Positions 35,425-45,139 of a stretch of DNA of 64,000 nt are shown one piece after another. The notes beneath the pieces were generated by a model that worked only from the letters and a program-made list of their open reading frames with translations, ran no database searches and was not told where the DNA came from. Numbering within the stretch: position 1 is the stretch's first letter; each line of letters opens with the position of its first letter. Source of the stretch: Billgrantia desiderata (GTDB lineage: Bacteria; Pseudomonadota; Gammaproteobacteria; Pseudomonadales; Halomonadaceae); contig JAAQTN010000025.1 in NCBI GenBank assembly GCA_011742915.1, forward strand, positions 1 through 64,000. The letters run 5' to 3'. The translations under genes and the position numbers were made by a program.

Positions 35425-37440
35425 CTACTTGCCCTGAACCAGATCGCGGATGATCCGTCGCCCCGGGTGCAGGTGGTCCGCCAGCGGCCACTCCAGCGGC
35501 AGCGGCTCGTCGCACATGCGCGAGGCGAGCAGCTCGGCGCACAGCGGGGCGCTGGCCATGCCGCGGGAGCCATGAGCGGCGCTGATCCACAGCCCCGAGT
35601 GGTGGCGGCCGGGTACGTCGGGCACGCGGGTGGCGTCCTTGGCCAGGGTGGCGTAATCCTCGCGCCAGGCCTCGGCGTCGGGCAGCGGACCGCAGTAGGG
35701 CGACTTGTCGGGGCTGGCTGCGCGTACGCCGACACGGCCGGTGAGCCGCTCGGGCGAGAGCTCCGCGCCGGCCTCGCGCAGCGCCGCCACGAAGTGGGGC
35801 AGCCCCCGCTCGAGCTCCGCCAGGTTGGCGGCGTGGTCGGCCTCGCGCTCGCTCATGTCGGTCTCGCCGGGGCCGAAGGTGGCGCCGAAGTTGAGTACGC
35901 CATCCGCCGCTGGCGGTACGTAGCCGCCGGCGCACACCACCCGACCCAGCGCCGGGGCGCCTTCGGGCAGTGCCAGCTGGCTGACCTGGCCGCGCACCGG
36001 CTGCAGCGGCAACGCCGAACTCTGGGCGAACCGGACCGCCTCGCTGGCGGCGGCGATCACTACCTGATCGGCGGCGATACGCTCGCCGTCGGCCAGGGTC
36101 AGGGTCCAGCCGCTCTCGTTGCCGGCCAGCCCGGTCACTTCACCACGCCGGAAGACGACACCGGGTGTGGCCGCCAGCCTGACGCACAGCTCCAGGGGCC
36201 TGACCCAGGCGGCGTCGGGGTAGTCCAGTGCCGGTGCGTCGAGGCGGATGCCGGCCACGGCGCTGGCCGCCTCGGCGTCGAGCCCGCGCACCACGCTGGT
36301 CGGTAGCGGGTGATTGGCCAGGAAGCGCGCCTGGCGCATGCGCTCCTTTTCATTCAGCGCCAACTGCAGCACGCCGCTGGGCTGCCATAGGGTCTGTTTC
36401 GGGTCGAGCCCGGCCAGCCAGCGGCGGCTGTGCAGGAGGCCGGCGAGGTAGGTGCGACTCTGCAGATTGGTTTCCACCGCGAGCTTGACGTAGAGCGCCC
36501 CCTGCAGGTGCGTGGTGCCCAGCTCGGCGCGGTCGAAGCGGTCGATCAGGGTGACCTCGATGCCACGCCGGGCCAGGGCGGCAGCAGTGCTGGCCCCGGC
36601 AATGCCGGCGCCGATCACCGCCACGTGGCGCGGCGGGCGTGCCGGCGGCGGGCTGAACCAGGGCGTGTGGGCACGACGCTTGTCGGCGGGCGGTGCGGCG
36701 ATCTCACCGGCGAGCATCTCGCGCTTGCGGCCGTAGCCGGGCACCTTGCGCCAGGCGAAACCGGCGGCGGCCAGGGCGCGCTTGACCGTTCCGGCACAGG
36801 TGAAGGTGGCGAAGCTCGCCCCCGGGCGTGAGCGGGCGGCCATGGCGGCGAACAGCTCCGGGCGCCACATCTCCGGGTTCTTGGCCGGGGCGAAGCCGTC
36901 CAGGAACCAGGCGTCCACTTGGCCTTCGAGCAGGGCCAGGCGCTCGCTGGCATCGCCGAAGTGCAGGTCCAGCGTCACCCGCTCGTCGAGCCACAGCCGA
37001 TGCACGCCGGCCACCGGCTCGGGCCACTGGCGTATCAGCCGCTCGGCGCGTTCCGCCAGGTCCGGCCAGGCCGCCAGTGCCCGGGCCAGGTCGTCGCGGC
37101 GCAGCGGAAAGCGCTCGGTGGAAACCAGGTGCAGGCGAGCGCCGGCCGGGGCGTGGGCGTCGAAGCAGGCCCAGGCGCAGAGCATGTTGAGCCCGGTGCC
37201 GAAGCCGGTCTCGCCGATGGTGAAGGGGCGCTTCTCCCGCCAGGCAGCCAGGCGCTGCGGCAGGTCGTTACCCTGAATGAAGACATGCTCGGTCTCCGCC
37301 CGGCCGTCGTGGCGCGAGAAGTAGACGTCGTCGAAGCAGGTCGAGAGCGGGGTGCTCTCGCCGTTCTCGTCGTGCTGCCAGTCGAGGCTGGCAGGCTCGA
37401 GCGCGGCCAGCGGCGGCAGCGAGGCATGGGGCAGGGACAC
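35425..37440 (-). CDS. mnmC: Bifunctional tRNA U34 modification enzyme MnmC
   Basis: A 671-residue protein, close to the 668 residues of E. coli. The N-terminal methyltransferase domain (about 1-245) has GFGTGLN, LDGFAPAKNPEMW and FTCAG. The C-terminal FAD-dependent oxidase domain starts with VIGAGIAGASTAAALA near 275 and ends with SAAHGSRGM. It finishes the mnm5s2U wobble base in tRNA. The GTG at 37440 has GGAG 7-8 bp upstream. Confidence 0.93.
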   Translation of the reverse strand: MSLPHASLPPLAALEPASLDWQHDENGESTPLSTCFDDVYFSRHDGRAETEHVFIQGNDLPQRLAAWREKRPFTIGETGFGTGLNMLCAWACFDAHAPAGARLHLVSTERFPLRRDDLARALAAWPDLAERAERLIRQWPEPVAGVHRLWLDERVTLDLHFGDASERLALLEGQVDAWFLDGFAPAKNPEMWRPELFAAMAARSRPGASFATFTCAGTVKRALAAAGFAWRKVPGYGRKREMLAGEIAAPPADKRRAHTPWFSPPPARPPRHVAVIGAGIAGASTAAALARRGIEVTLIDRFDRAELGTTHLQGALYVKLAVETNLQSRTYLAGLLHSRRWLAGLDPKQTLWQPSGVLQLALNEKERMRQARFLANHPLPTSVVRGLDAEAASAVAGIRLDAPALDYPDAAWVRPLELCVRLAATPGVVFRRGEVTGLAGNESGWTLTLADGERIAADQVVIAAASEAVRFAQSSALPLQPVRGQVSQLALPEGAPALGRVVCAGGYVPPAADGVLNFGATFGPGETDMSEREADHAANLAELERGLPHFVAALREAGAELSPERLTGRVGVRAASPDKSPYCGPLPDAEAWREDYATLAKDATRVPDVPGRHHSGLWISAAHGSRGMASAPLCAELLASRMCDEPLPLEWPLADHLHPGRRIIRDLVQGK

Positions 37441-37630
37441 GGACTTCTCCAGCGCGGGTCTCGGAACGAAAGCACGAACTCTACACGAACAGGGCTGCTC
37501 AAAAATTGACCGTTGTCGCCGCGGCGGCGTGGCATGGCGTATCCGGCGAGCCATCCGCGGCGTTTCAACAGCGTTATCCACAGAAGCTGTGAGCAAAGTC
37601 TCTGTGGATAACCGGCAGGTCGAGGGAGGG

Positions 37631-37930
37631 TTAGGGGAGCACCTTCTTGAATGGCTTGACGGTCACCTTGGCGTAGACCCCGGCAATCACGTAGGGGTCG
37701 GCGTCGGCCCAGGCCTTGGCGCTCTCGAGGCTGTCGAACTCGGCCACCACCAGGCTGCCGGTGAAACCGGCTTCGCCGGGGTCCTCGGCGTCCACGGCGG
37801 GATGCGGACCGACCAGCACCAGGCGGCCCTCGTCGCGCAGCTTTTCCAGCCGGGCCAGGTGGTCGGGGCGGGCAGCCAGGCGTCGCTCCAGGCTGTTCTT
37901 CACGTCTTCACTGATGATTGCGTACAGCAT
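37631..37930 (-). CDS. yciI: YciI family protein
   Basis: A 99-residue YciI-like protein with a dimeric alpha/beta-barrel fold. It has the conserved RPDHLARL with the putative catalytic His, VGPHP, and a late DPY. YciI is an enzyme-like protein of unclear role. The ATG at 37930 is chosen because it gives the canonical start LYAIISEDV. Confidence 0.88.
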   Translation of the reverse strand: MLYAIISEDVKNSLERRLAARPDHLARLEKLRDEGRLVLVGPHPAVDAEDPGEAGFTGSLVVAEFDSLESAKAWADADPYVIAGVYAKVTVKPFKKVLP

Positions 37931-38043
37931 CGCAGCGTTTCCTCGGTCGAGCGGTATCACCGCGGACTCCAACCGTGCGTTGACCGACCGTCGTCGGACG
38001 CGCACCATGGGCCATCATTTTGACAAAGTTGCCTGCCTGCGTC

Positions 38044-38970
38044 ATGCCAATGCCCCACCTGCCCGAGCATTTTGCCGGCGATCCCGGCCCGCTCGGGGTC
38101 GACCTGCACATGCACTCCACCGCCTCGGACGGCGCCCTGGCCCCCGCCGACGTGGTCGCCCTGTGCGCGTCGCGGGGCGTCACGCTGATGGCGCTGACCG
38201 ATCACGACACCGTGGCCGGGGTGAGCGAGGCTGCCGCGGCGGCCAAGCACCTCGGCGTGTGTCTGCTGCCGGCAGCCGAACTCTCCACCCGCTGGCAGGG
38301 CATCGGCATTCACGTGGTGGCGCTGCTGCCCCAAGGCGCCCACGGTGCGCTGGCCGCAGGGCTCGACGCCCAGGCCGAGGCCCGCGAGGCCCGTGCGGCG
38401 GTCATCGCCGAGCGCATGGAGAAGCTGGGGCTCGACAACGCCCTGGCGCGTGCCCGCGAGCAGGCCGGCCCCCACCGTCCGCTGGGGCGACCCGACTTCG
38501 CCCGTGCGCTGGTGGCGGCGGGCCTGGTGCCCGACGTGGCCACGGCCTTTCGCAAGCATCTGGGCAGCGGCAAGGCGGGTGACGTCAAGGCGCACTGGCC
38601 GGCCTTGGCCGATGTGGTGGGCTGGGTGGTGGCCGCGAACGGCGTGGCAGTGCTGGCGCATCCGTTGCGCTACGGGCTGACCCGGCGCAAGCGCGGCCAG
38701 CTGCTCGACGACTTTGCCGCGGCGGGCGGGCAGGCGGCGGAGCTGATCAGCGGTTTTCAGAATGCCGACGTTACCCGCGATCTGGCACGCCAGCTGGCCG
38801 AGCGGGAGCTCTACGCCTCGCTGGGCAGCGACTTCCATTTTCCCGGTGGGCATCTGGCACCGGGCAGCATGAGCCCGGTGCCGCGCACCGCCGTGCCGCC
38901 GGTATGGACGCATCCGCGGCTGGCCGGCTTCATTGCGAACTGCGACGAGCCGACCGTCGGCGCGCTATAG
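38044..38970 (+). CDS. rnm: PHP-domain phosphoesterase, RNase AM (YciV) family
   Basis: A protein of about 308 residues with the PHP metal motifs DLHMHSTASDG near the start, ALTDHDT, the later AHP, and GSDFHF near the C-terminus. E. coli YciV (RNase AM) is a 5'-3' exonuclease that trims rRNA 5' ends and degrades pAp. It lies beside a yciO-like gene, as in enterobacteria. The start is uncertain (ATG at 38044 or 38050; no clear ribosome-binding site). Confidence 0.88.
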   Translation: MPMPHLPEHFAGDPGPLGVDLHMHSTASDGALAPADVVALCASRGVTLMALTDHDTVAGVSEAAAAAKHLGVCLLPAAELSTRWQGIGIHVVALLPQGAHGALAAGLDAQAEAREARAAVIAERMEKLGLDNALARAREQAGPHRPLGRPDFARALVAAGLVPDVATAFRKHLGSGKAGDVKAHWPALADVVGWVVAANGVAVLAHPLRYGLTRRKRGQLLDDFAAAGGQAAELISGFQNADVTRDLARQLAERELYASLGSDFHFPGGHLAPGSMSPVPRTAVPPVWTHPRLAGFIANCDEPTVGAL

Positions 38971-39005
38971 TGGGCAGCAAGAACCGACCACAGCAGGGAA
39001 TCGAC

Positions 39006-39629
39006 ATGAGCCAGTTCTTCCAGATCCACCCCGAAAATCCGCAGAAGCGCCTGATCGACCAGGCGGTGCAGATCGTTCGCCAGGGTGGGGTGATCGCCTA
39101 TCCCACCGACTCCGGTTACGCCCTGGGCTGCCACCTGGGCGACAAGAAGGCGATCGAGAGGATCAAGCGGCTGCGCTCGCTGGACGACAAGCACAACTTC
39201 ACCCTGGTGTGCTCCGACCTTTCAGACATCGGCACCTACGCCAAGGTCGACAACAGCGTGTTTCGTCTGCTCAAGGCCAACACCCCGGGGGCCTATACCT
39301 TCATTCTCAACGCCACCTCCGAGGTGCCGCGACTGCTGCTGCACCCCAAGCGGCGCTCCATCGGCGTGCGCGTGCCCGACCACCGCATCACCCATGCGCT
39401 GCTGGAGGCCCTGGGCGAGCCGCTGATGAGCGTGACGCTGATCCCGGTGGGCGAGGAGCTGCCGATGACCGATCCGGAGGAGATCCGCGACCGCTACATC
39501 AACCAGCTCGACCTGATCATCGACGGCGGCGCCTGCCATCTCGAACCCACCAGCGTGATCGACCTGCGCGAACTGCCGCCCACCATCCTGCGCGAAGGGC
39601 GCGGCGACCTGGCGCCGTTCGGCGATTGA
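39006..39629 (+). CDS. yciO: YciO family protein (TsaC/Sua5-like)
   Basis: A 207-residue protein of the YciO branch of the threonylcarbamoyl-AMP synthase family, with AYPTDSGYALGC, KRLRSLDDKHNFTLVC and RVPDHRI. YciO resembles the tRNA t6A enzyme TsaC, but its cellular role is less clear. The ATG at 39006 follows AGCAGGGAA. It lies 35 bp after the PHP gene. Confidence 0.9.
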   Translation: MSQFFQIHPENPQKRLIDQAVQIVRQGGVIAYPTDSGYALGCHLGDKKAIERIKRLRSLDDKHNFTLVCSDLSDIGTYAKVDNSVFRLLKANTPGAYTFILNATSEVPRLLLHPKRRSIGVRVPDHRITHALLEALGEPLMSVTLIPVGEELPMTDPEEIRDRYINQLDLIIDGGACHLEPTSVIDLRELPPTILREGRGDLAPFGD

Positions 39630-39648
39630 GCGTCGGCGACGCGAGCCA

Positions 39649-40515
39649 TCATGTCTCCGGCGCCCGGTTGGGGTCGGGCGTTTCCTCGTCCAGCCAAGTG
39701 CCGCACTTGAGGCAGTAGCGCGCGCGTTTCTCGTGGCGGTCGTGGCCGCAGCCGGGGCAGGCCTGGTCGGAGTAGCGGTCGGCGCGGATCGAGCGGATCA
39801 CCTCGGCGGAGAACACCCCGGTGGGCACGGCGATGATCGAGTAGCCGATCAGCATCACCAGGGTGGAGATCGCCTGGCCGAGCGGCGTCACCGGCACGAT
39901 GTCGCCATAGCCCACCGTGGTCAGGGTGACGATGGCCCAGTAGATCGACATGGGGATGCTGGTGAAGCCGGCCTCGTCGGGCTCGATCATGTAGACCAGC
40001 GCGGCGAACAGGGTGACCAGCAGCAGGACGGTGAACAGGAACAGGAAGATCTGGTGCACGCTGTTCTTCAGCGCTTCCACCAGTAGGCGCCCTTCGCCGA
40101 CGAACTGCATCAGGCGCAGCACGCGGAAGATACGCAGCACGCGCAGCAGGCGCACGATCACCAGGGTCTGGGTGCCGGGGAACAGTAGCATCAGCCAGGT
40201 CGGCAGGATGGCCACCACATCGATGATGCCGTAGAAGCTGCGCAAGTAGCGCTGCGGCTTGTCGAGGATGTAGATGCGCACCAGCAGCTCGATGGTGAAG
40301 ATGAGCGTGAAGCCCCACTCCAGCCAGTAGAAGAGCTCGCCATATGCTGCGCCGAATCGCTCGACGGTATCGAGCATCACCACCAGTACGCTGGTCAGGA
40401 TCATCGCGATCAGGACGATATCGAAACCCTTGGCCAGCGGCGTGTCCGATTCGAAGATGATCTGAAACAGGCGTGTTCGCACGCCTTCGCCGGCCGGCCG
40501 AAACGGTTCGCTCAT
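39649..40515 (-). CDS. Voltage-gated potassium channel with C-terminal zinc ribbon
   Basis: A 288-residue six-helix channel. The voltage sensor S4 is RLLRVLRIFRVLRL (122-135), and the pore filter is TVGYGD (200-205) between S5 and S6. The cytosolic tail carries a four-Cys zinc ribbon (C253, C256, C268, C271), an addition not common in KvAP-type channels. It would conduct K+ across the inner membrane. The tail may sense metal or redox state; that part is inference. Confidence 0.88.
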   Translation of the reverse strand: MSEPFRPAGEGVRTRLFQIIFESDTPLAKGFDIVLIAMILTSVLVVMLDTVERFGAAYGELFYWLEWGFTLIFTIELLVRIYILDKPQRYLRSFYGIIDVVAILPTWLMLLFPGTQTLVIVRLLRVLRIFRVLRLMQFVGEGRLLVEALKNSVHQIFLFLFTVLLLVTLFAALVYMIEPDEAGFTSIPMSIYWAIVTLTTVGYGDIVPVTPLGQAISTLVMLIGYSIIAVPTGVFSAEVIRSIRADRYSDQACPGCGHDRHEKRARYCLKCGTWLDEETPDPNRAPET

Positions 40516-40540
40516 TCGTTCTCTCCCTGTTCTCTCTCCC

Positions 40541-40568
40541 TTACCTCTTACCTCTTACCTCTTACCTC
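40541..40568. repeat. Four tandem 7-bp repeats (ttacctc)
   Basis: Exact copies of TTACCTC start at 40541, 40548, 40555 and 40562, within a pyrimidine-rich tract 25-80 bp upstream of the channel gene start at 40515. Such short repeats can change length by slippage and so alter promoter spacing. Confidence 0.8.
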
Positions 40569-40632
40569 TTCTCTTTCACGGCATTCCTGTCTGCTCTGCG
40601 CCGATCCAGTCGTCGCGGCCCGTGCGCGGTTG

Positions 40633-41475
40633 TCAGGCCGCCAGCCGGTGCGCCAACCGCAGCGCCACGCGACCGAAGTCCCGCTCTAGCCAGGCGGGGC
40701 GCTCCAGCAGGGTGGCCAGCTGCCCGGCTTCGTTATCGCCGGTGTCGGCCAGCGCCTGGAGCGCCTGTGTGGCCGTGTGCTTCCACTCATCCTCGCCGGT
40801 GTCGCCGTAGGCGTCCAATGCCAGCAGGGCGCGATGCAGGCGCTCGCCGGGAGCCGTACCGGCCGGCAGCGTCCAGCGGCCCGACAGCAGCGCGCTGCCG
40901 CGTACCGCCTTGCTGGCATCGGCGGGGCGCAGTGGCACGCTCTCGGCTAGGGCCTGCGCCAGCTGCCATAGCGCCTGAGGGTCGCCGTCCTTGAGTTCCA
41001 GCTCCAGCTCGCGGATCGGCACCCGCCGCCCGGCGGCGCGAATTTCGCCTTGGTCCAGCGCCACCTCGATGCTGGCCTCGGCCAGCTCCAGGCGCCACAG
41101 GCGACGCTCGAAGTCGGTGGTGAAGCGCGGCTCTAGCCGCTCCAGGATATCGCCGCCCAGCTTGGCGAAGGGCGGCAGCCCGGCCAGCCCGACCAGATCG
41201 AGCGCGTCACCCGCTACCGGCCACTCCCACTCCCGGCGCCGGCTGAACCCGCCGCTGCCTTCGCCGCTGGTCTTCAGGGTCTGCACCCAGCTGTCGTTGC
41301 GTCGGCGCAGGCGCAGCGCCACGCGCGCCGCTTCCAGCTCGCCCTGAGGGGTATCGTAGTAGGTGTTGGCCAGCCGCTGGGCGGCGTCCACGCCGTTGCG
41401 CAGCAGCGGGTGCGCAAGTAGCCGCTCGGGCCCCGTCTCGCCCAGCGCCAGCTTCATCTCGATCTCGTGACTCAT
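40633..41475 (-). CDS. CYTH-domain inorganic triphosphatase (short, YgiF-like)
   Basis: A 280-residue protein. The N-terminal CYTH domain (about 1-200) starts with the family motif EIEMKL (ExExK) and has the usual paired basic and acidic strands. The C-terminal 80 residues correspond to only a small part of a CHAD domain, whereas E. coli YgiF (433 residues) has a full one. It is expected to hydrolyse triphosphate. The ATG at 41475 gives MSHEIEMKL. Confidence 0.85.
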   Translation of the reverse strand: MSHEIEMKLALGETGPERLLAHPLLRNGVDAAQRLANTYYDTPQGELEAARVALRLRRRNDSWVQTLKTSGEGSGGFSRRREWEWPVAGDALDLVGLAGLPPFAKLGGDILERLEPRFTTDFERRLWRLELAEASIEVALDQGEIRAAGRRVPIRELELELKDGDPQALWQLAQALAESVPLRPADASKAVRGSALLSGRWTLPAGTAPGERLHRALLALDAYGDTGEDEWKHTATQALQALADTGDNEAGQLATLLERPAWLERDFGRVALRLAHRLAA

Positions 41476-41623
41476 GCGGTTTCCTGCTCGTCGTGTGACT
41501 GCTCTTCGTTTCCAGGCGCGGCCCGGGTGCGGCGGGCATATCGTGTGTCGGAAATATTTCCATGACGTGACAGGGTGCCATTCTTTATACTGGCGCCGCC
41601 ATTTCACAAGCGCATCCTACGTC

Positions 41624-42304
41624 ATGGTCAAACCCAACCCGTTTTCGGCGATGTTCGGCCGCTCGCCGTTCCAGCCTCTTCTGGCTCATATCGGCAAGGC
41701 CAACGAGTGTGCCGACCAGTTGCTGCCGTTCTTCGAGGCCTCGCTCGCGGGCGATTGGGAAGAGGCCGCCAAGATTCGCGAGACCATCACCGAGCTGGAG
41801 CACGAGGCCGACCGCCTCAAGACCGAGCTGCGGCTCAACCTGCCCAACACCATGTTCCTGCCCGTTTCCCGCACCGATCTGCTCGATCTGATCACCGTAC
41901 AGGACAAGATCGCCAACAAGGTGCGCGACATCACCGGCATCATGCTGGGGCGCCGCATGCAGGTGCCCGCCGAACTGGCCCAGCCCATGCGCGACTACAT
42001 GCAAACGGCGGTCGCCTGCGTCGCTCAGGCACGCCAGGCCCTCGAGGAGCTCCAGGATCTGCTCGAGTCGGGCTTCGGCCGCCATGCTTCCGACGTGATG
42101 CTCAACATGATCCGCGAGCTGCACATTCTCGAGCAGCAGGCCGACAACCAGCAGATCTCCATTCGCCGGTTGCTGTTCGATCTCGAGGATCGGCTCAAGC
42201 CGGTGGATGTGGTCTTTCTCTACAAGATCATCGATTGGGTCGGGGAGCTCTCCGACCGTGCCGAACGCGTCGGCAGCCGCCTGCAGATTCTCACTGCCCG
42301 GTAG
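41624..42304 (+). CDS. DUF47 family phosphate-transport accessory protein (PhoU-like)
   Basis: A 226-residue all-helical PhoU-like protein of the DUF47/TIGR00153 family. It starts KPNPFSAMFGRSPFQPLLAH and contains two three-helix repeats with E-H-E-A-D type metal-binding residues. Such proteins are encoded next to Pit transporters and control them. The pit gene follows after 65 bp. Confidence 0.9.
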   Translation: MVKPNPFSAMFGRSPFQPLLAHIGKANECADQLLPFFEASLAGDWEEAAKIRETITELEHEADRLKTELRLNLPNTMFLPVSRTDLLDLITVQDKIANKVRDITGIMLGRRMQVPAELAQPMRDYMQTAVACVAQARQALEELQDLLESGFGRHASDVMLNMIRELHILEQQADNQQISIRRLLFDLEDRLKPVDVVFLYKIIDWVGELSDRAERVGSRLQILTAR

Positions 42305-42369
42305 GACACCGCCCGGCGATCCCGGCACGGTGTGCCCCTAACCCGACAGCCACATAGGAACCAACCCCT

Positions 42370-43635
42370 ATGTCGATCATTGCGCAGCACGGTGAAATCT
42401 TCATCATCCTGGCCTGCCTCTTCGGCTTCTTCATGGCCTGGGGCGTCGGCGCCAACGACGTCGCCAACGCCATGGGCACCTCGGTGGGCTCCAAGGCCAT
42501 CACCATCCGCCAGGCGATCGTCATCGCCGTCATCTTCGAATTCCTCGGCGCCTGGCTGGCCGGCGGCGAGGTCACCGCGACCATTCGCGGCGGCATCGTC
42601 GACCCGGTACTGCTGCAGGCCAACCCGGAGCTGCTCGTCTACGGCATGCTCTCGGCGCTGCTGGCCGCCGCCCTGTGGCTGCTGATCGCCTCGGCCAAGG
42701 GCTGGCCGGTCTCCACCACCCACTCCATCGTCGGTGCCATCGTCGGCTTCGGCGCGGTGGGGCTGGGCATGGAGGCCGTGGCCTGGAACCGGGTCGGTAC
42801 CATCGCCTCGAGCTGGGTCGTCTCGCCGCTGCTGGCGGGGGCCATCTCCTTCCTGCTGTTCAAGTCGGTGCAGCACCTGATCTTCGAGGCCAAGGACCCC
42901 TTCGCCGCGGCCAAGCGCACCGTGCCGTTCTACATCTTCCTGGTCGGCTTCATCGTCTCCATGGTCACCCTGACCAAGGGCCTGACCCACGTGGGGCTCG
43001 ATTTCACTTTCGGCCAGAGCTTCATGCTCTCGGTGCTGCTGGGTATCGGCATCATGGGCATCGGCATCGTCATGGAGAACCGCGTCAAGCACGAGCGGCG
43101 CAGCGGCGACCAGTTCGGCTACGGCAGCGTCGAGCGTGTGTTCGGCGTGCTGATGATCTTCACCGCCTGCGCCATGGCCTTCGCTCACGGCTCCAACGAC
43201 GTGGCCAACGCCGTCGGCCCGCTGGCGGCGGTGATCAGCGTGGTACGCAGCGACGGCGTGATCGACACCGCCGCGCTGGTGCCCTGGTGGGTGCTCATTC
43301 TCGGTGGCGGCGGCATCGTGGCGGGGCTGGTCACCTACGGCCACAAGGTGATCGCCACCGTAGGCACCGGCATCACCGAGCTGACCCCCAGCCGTGGCTT
43401 TGCCGCCACCCTGGCCGCCGCTACCACCGTGGTGCTGGCCTCGGGCACGGGGCTGCCGATCTCCACCACCCATACGCTGGTCGGGGCGGTACTCGGCGTG
43501 GGGCTGGCCCGCGGCATGGCGGCGCTCAACCTGCGCGTGATCGGCACCATCGTGATGTCGTGGCTGATCACCCTGCCGGCCGGGGCGGGCCTGGCGATCA
43601 TGTTCTTCTTCATGTTCAAGGGTATTTTCGGCTAA
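42370..43635 (+). CDS. pit: Low-affinity inorganic phosphate transporter, PiT family
   Basis: A 421-residue membrane protein with the two internally repeated PiT signatures GANDVANAMGTSVG (about 27-40) and GSNDVANAVGPLAA (about 275-288), plus the paired STTHS/STTHT motifs. It carries metal-phosphate with H+ or Na+. It forms an operon with the DUF47 gene. Confidence 0.94.
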   Translation: MSIIAQHGEIFIILACLFGFFMAWGVGANDVANAMGTSVGSKAITIRQAIVIAVIFEFLGAWLAGGEVTATIRGGIVDPVLLQANPELLVYGMLSALLAAALWLLIASAKGWPVSTTHSIVGAIVGFGAVGLGMEAVAWNRVGTIASSWVVSPLLAGAISFLLFKSVQHLIFEAKDPFAAAKRTVPFYIFLVGFIVSMVTLTKGLTHVGLDFTFGQSFMLSVLLGIGIMGIGIVMENRVKHERRSGDQFGYGSVERVFGVLMIFTACAMAFAHGSNDVANAVGPLAAVISVVRSDGVIDTAALVPWWVLILGGGGIVAGLVTYGHKVIATVGTGITELTPSRGFAATLAAATTVVLASGTGLPISTTHTLVGAVLGVGLARGMAALNLRVIGTIVMSWLITLPAGAGLAIMFFFMFKGIFG

Positions 43636-43660
43636 ATCCGGATGCGGTAAGGTCCCTAAG

Positions 43661-43690
43661 ACGGCGGCACCGCAGTGGTGCCGCCGTTTT
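43661..43690 (+). terminator. Rho-independent terminator of DUF47-pit
   Basis: An 11-bp perfect stem (43661-43671 with 43677-43687) followed by TTTT. It lies 25 bp past the pit stop. Confidence 0.85.
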
Positions 43691-43752
43691 CGTCGCTCTG
43701 ATATAGTCAAAGACGATACACCCCTCTTTTCACCTGCTGCCGGAGAGCGGCC

Positions 43753-45066
43753 TTGGACACTCGTTTCCCCTTCGTCGACTGGTTCCGCAATTCCTCCCCC
43801 TATATCAATGCGCATCGGGGCCGAACCTTCGTGATCCTGATCGAGGGCGAGGCCATGGCGCGAGGCCGAGGCGAGCAGTTGATCCAGGATCTGGCGCTGC
43901 TGCACACCCTCGGGGTGCGGCTGGTGGTGGTGTTCGGCATTCGGCCCCAGGTGGAGCAGGCGCTGAACGAAGCGGGCATCGTGCCGCGGCGCCACAACGG
44001 ACGCTGGGTCGCCGACGAGGCGATCATGGCCTGTGTCGAACGGGTCGCCGCCGAGCAGCGGCTGTGGCTGGAGGCGCGGTTCTCGCTGGGCCTGCCCAAT
44101 ACGCCGCTGCACGGGGTCGAGCTCACCGCGGTCTCGGGCAACCTGGTGATGGCCAAGCCGCTGGGCGTGCGCGAAGGCATCGACTACGACCACAGCGGCG
44201 AGGTGCGCCGGGTGCGGGTCTCGGCGGTGCAGGGGCTGCTCGACCGCGGCTCGCTGGTGCTGTTGCCGCCGCTGGGCTTCTCCAGCACCGGCGAGGTGTT
44301 CGATCTGGACGCCGCCGAGGTGGCCCAGCACGCGGCCATGGCGCTGGCCGCCGACAAGCTGATCCTGATGGGCGAGGAGCCCGGGCTCTACGACGAGAAC
44401 GGCGCCCTGCAGCGTCAGCTCAGCCCCGACGAGGCCGAGCCGCTGTTGAGCCAGGCCGAGCCCGGCAGCGAGCAGGCGCGCCATATCGCCGCCGCCTGCG
44501 CCGCGGCACGCCACGGCGTGGCACGTACGCACCTGCTGTCGTGGCACGACCACGACGCCCTGCTCGGCGAGCTGTTCACCCGCGACGGGGTGGGCACCAT
44601 GATCACCCGGCACCGCTACGAGCAGTTGCGTCCGGCGGAGCTTGGCGACATCGGCGGCCTGCTGGAGCTGCTCGAGCCGCTGGAGCGGCGGGGCATGCTG
44701 GTGCCGCGTTCGCGGGAGCGCCTCGAGCACGAGATCGACGACTACCTGGTGATCGAGCGCGACGGCATGATCATCGGCTGCGCGGCGCTGCACCGCTTCG
44801 CCGAGGCCGACATGGGCGAGCTGGCTTGCCTGGCGATCCATGTCGGCTACCGCGGCGGTGCGCGCGGCTCGCTGCTGCTGTCGGGTATCGAGCGGCGGGC
44901 ACGCCGGCTGGGGCTGGCGTCGTTGTTCGTGCTCACTACGCACACCGCCCACTGGTTCGTCGAGCACGGCTTCAGGCCCTCGGACATCGAGTCGCTGCCG
45001 CCGCTCAAGCGCGATACTTACAACCACGCGCGCAAGTCGAAGATTCTCGTCAAGCCGTTGGCGTGA
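43753..45066 (+). CDS. argA: Amino-acid N-acetyltransferase (N-acetylglutamate synthase) ArgA
   Basis: A 437-residue protein with an amino-acid-kinase-like N-terminal domain (about 1-285) and a GNAT acetyltransferase domain at the C-terminus (about 295-437, AIHVGYRGGARGSLLL is the acetyl-CoA loop). This is the classical E. coli-type ArgA layout, the first step of arginine synthesis. It begins with TTG, with GGAG 8 bp upstream. Confidence 0.93.
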   Translation: MDTRFPFVDWFRNSSPYINAHRGRTFVILIEGEAMARGRGEQLIQDLALLHTLGVRLVVVFGIRPQVEQALNEAGIVPRRHNGRWVADEAIMACVERVAAEQRLWLEARFSLGLPNTPLHGVELTAVSGNLVMAKPLGVREGIDYDHSGEVRRVRVSAVQGLLDRGSLVLLPPLGFSSTGEVFDLDAAEVAQHAAMALAADKLILMGEEPGLYDENGALQRQLSPDEAEPLLSQAEPGSEQARHIAAACAAARHGVARTHLLSWHDHDALLGELFTRDGVGTMITRHRYEQLRPAELGDIGGLLELLEPLERRGMLVPRSRERLEHEIDDYLVIERDGMIIGCAALHRFAEADMGELACLAIHVGYRGGARGSLLLSGIERRARRLGLASLFVLTTHTAHWFVEHGFRPSDIESLPPLKRDTYNHARKSKILVKPLA

Positions 45067-45139
45067 GGCTGTCGGCAAACTCCCATTTGCGTCCTGCAGA
45101 CCCTTGCCGCCGCCCGGAATTGGCGTTCCCGGCGGCGGC

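Noticed and set aside
40541..40568. CRISPR-like array
   Set aside because: The units are 7 bp with no spacers, so it is a simple tandem repeat.
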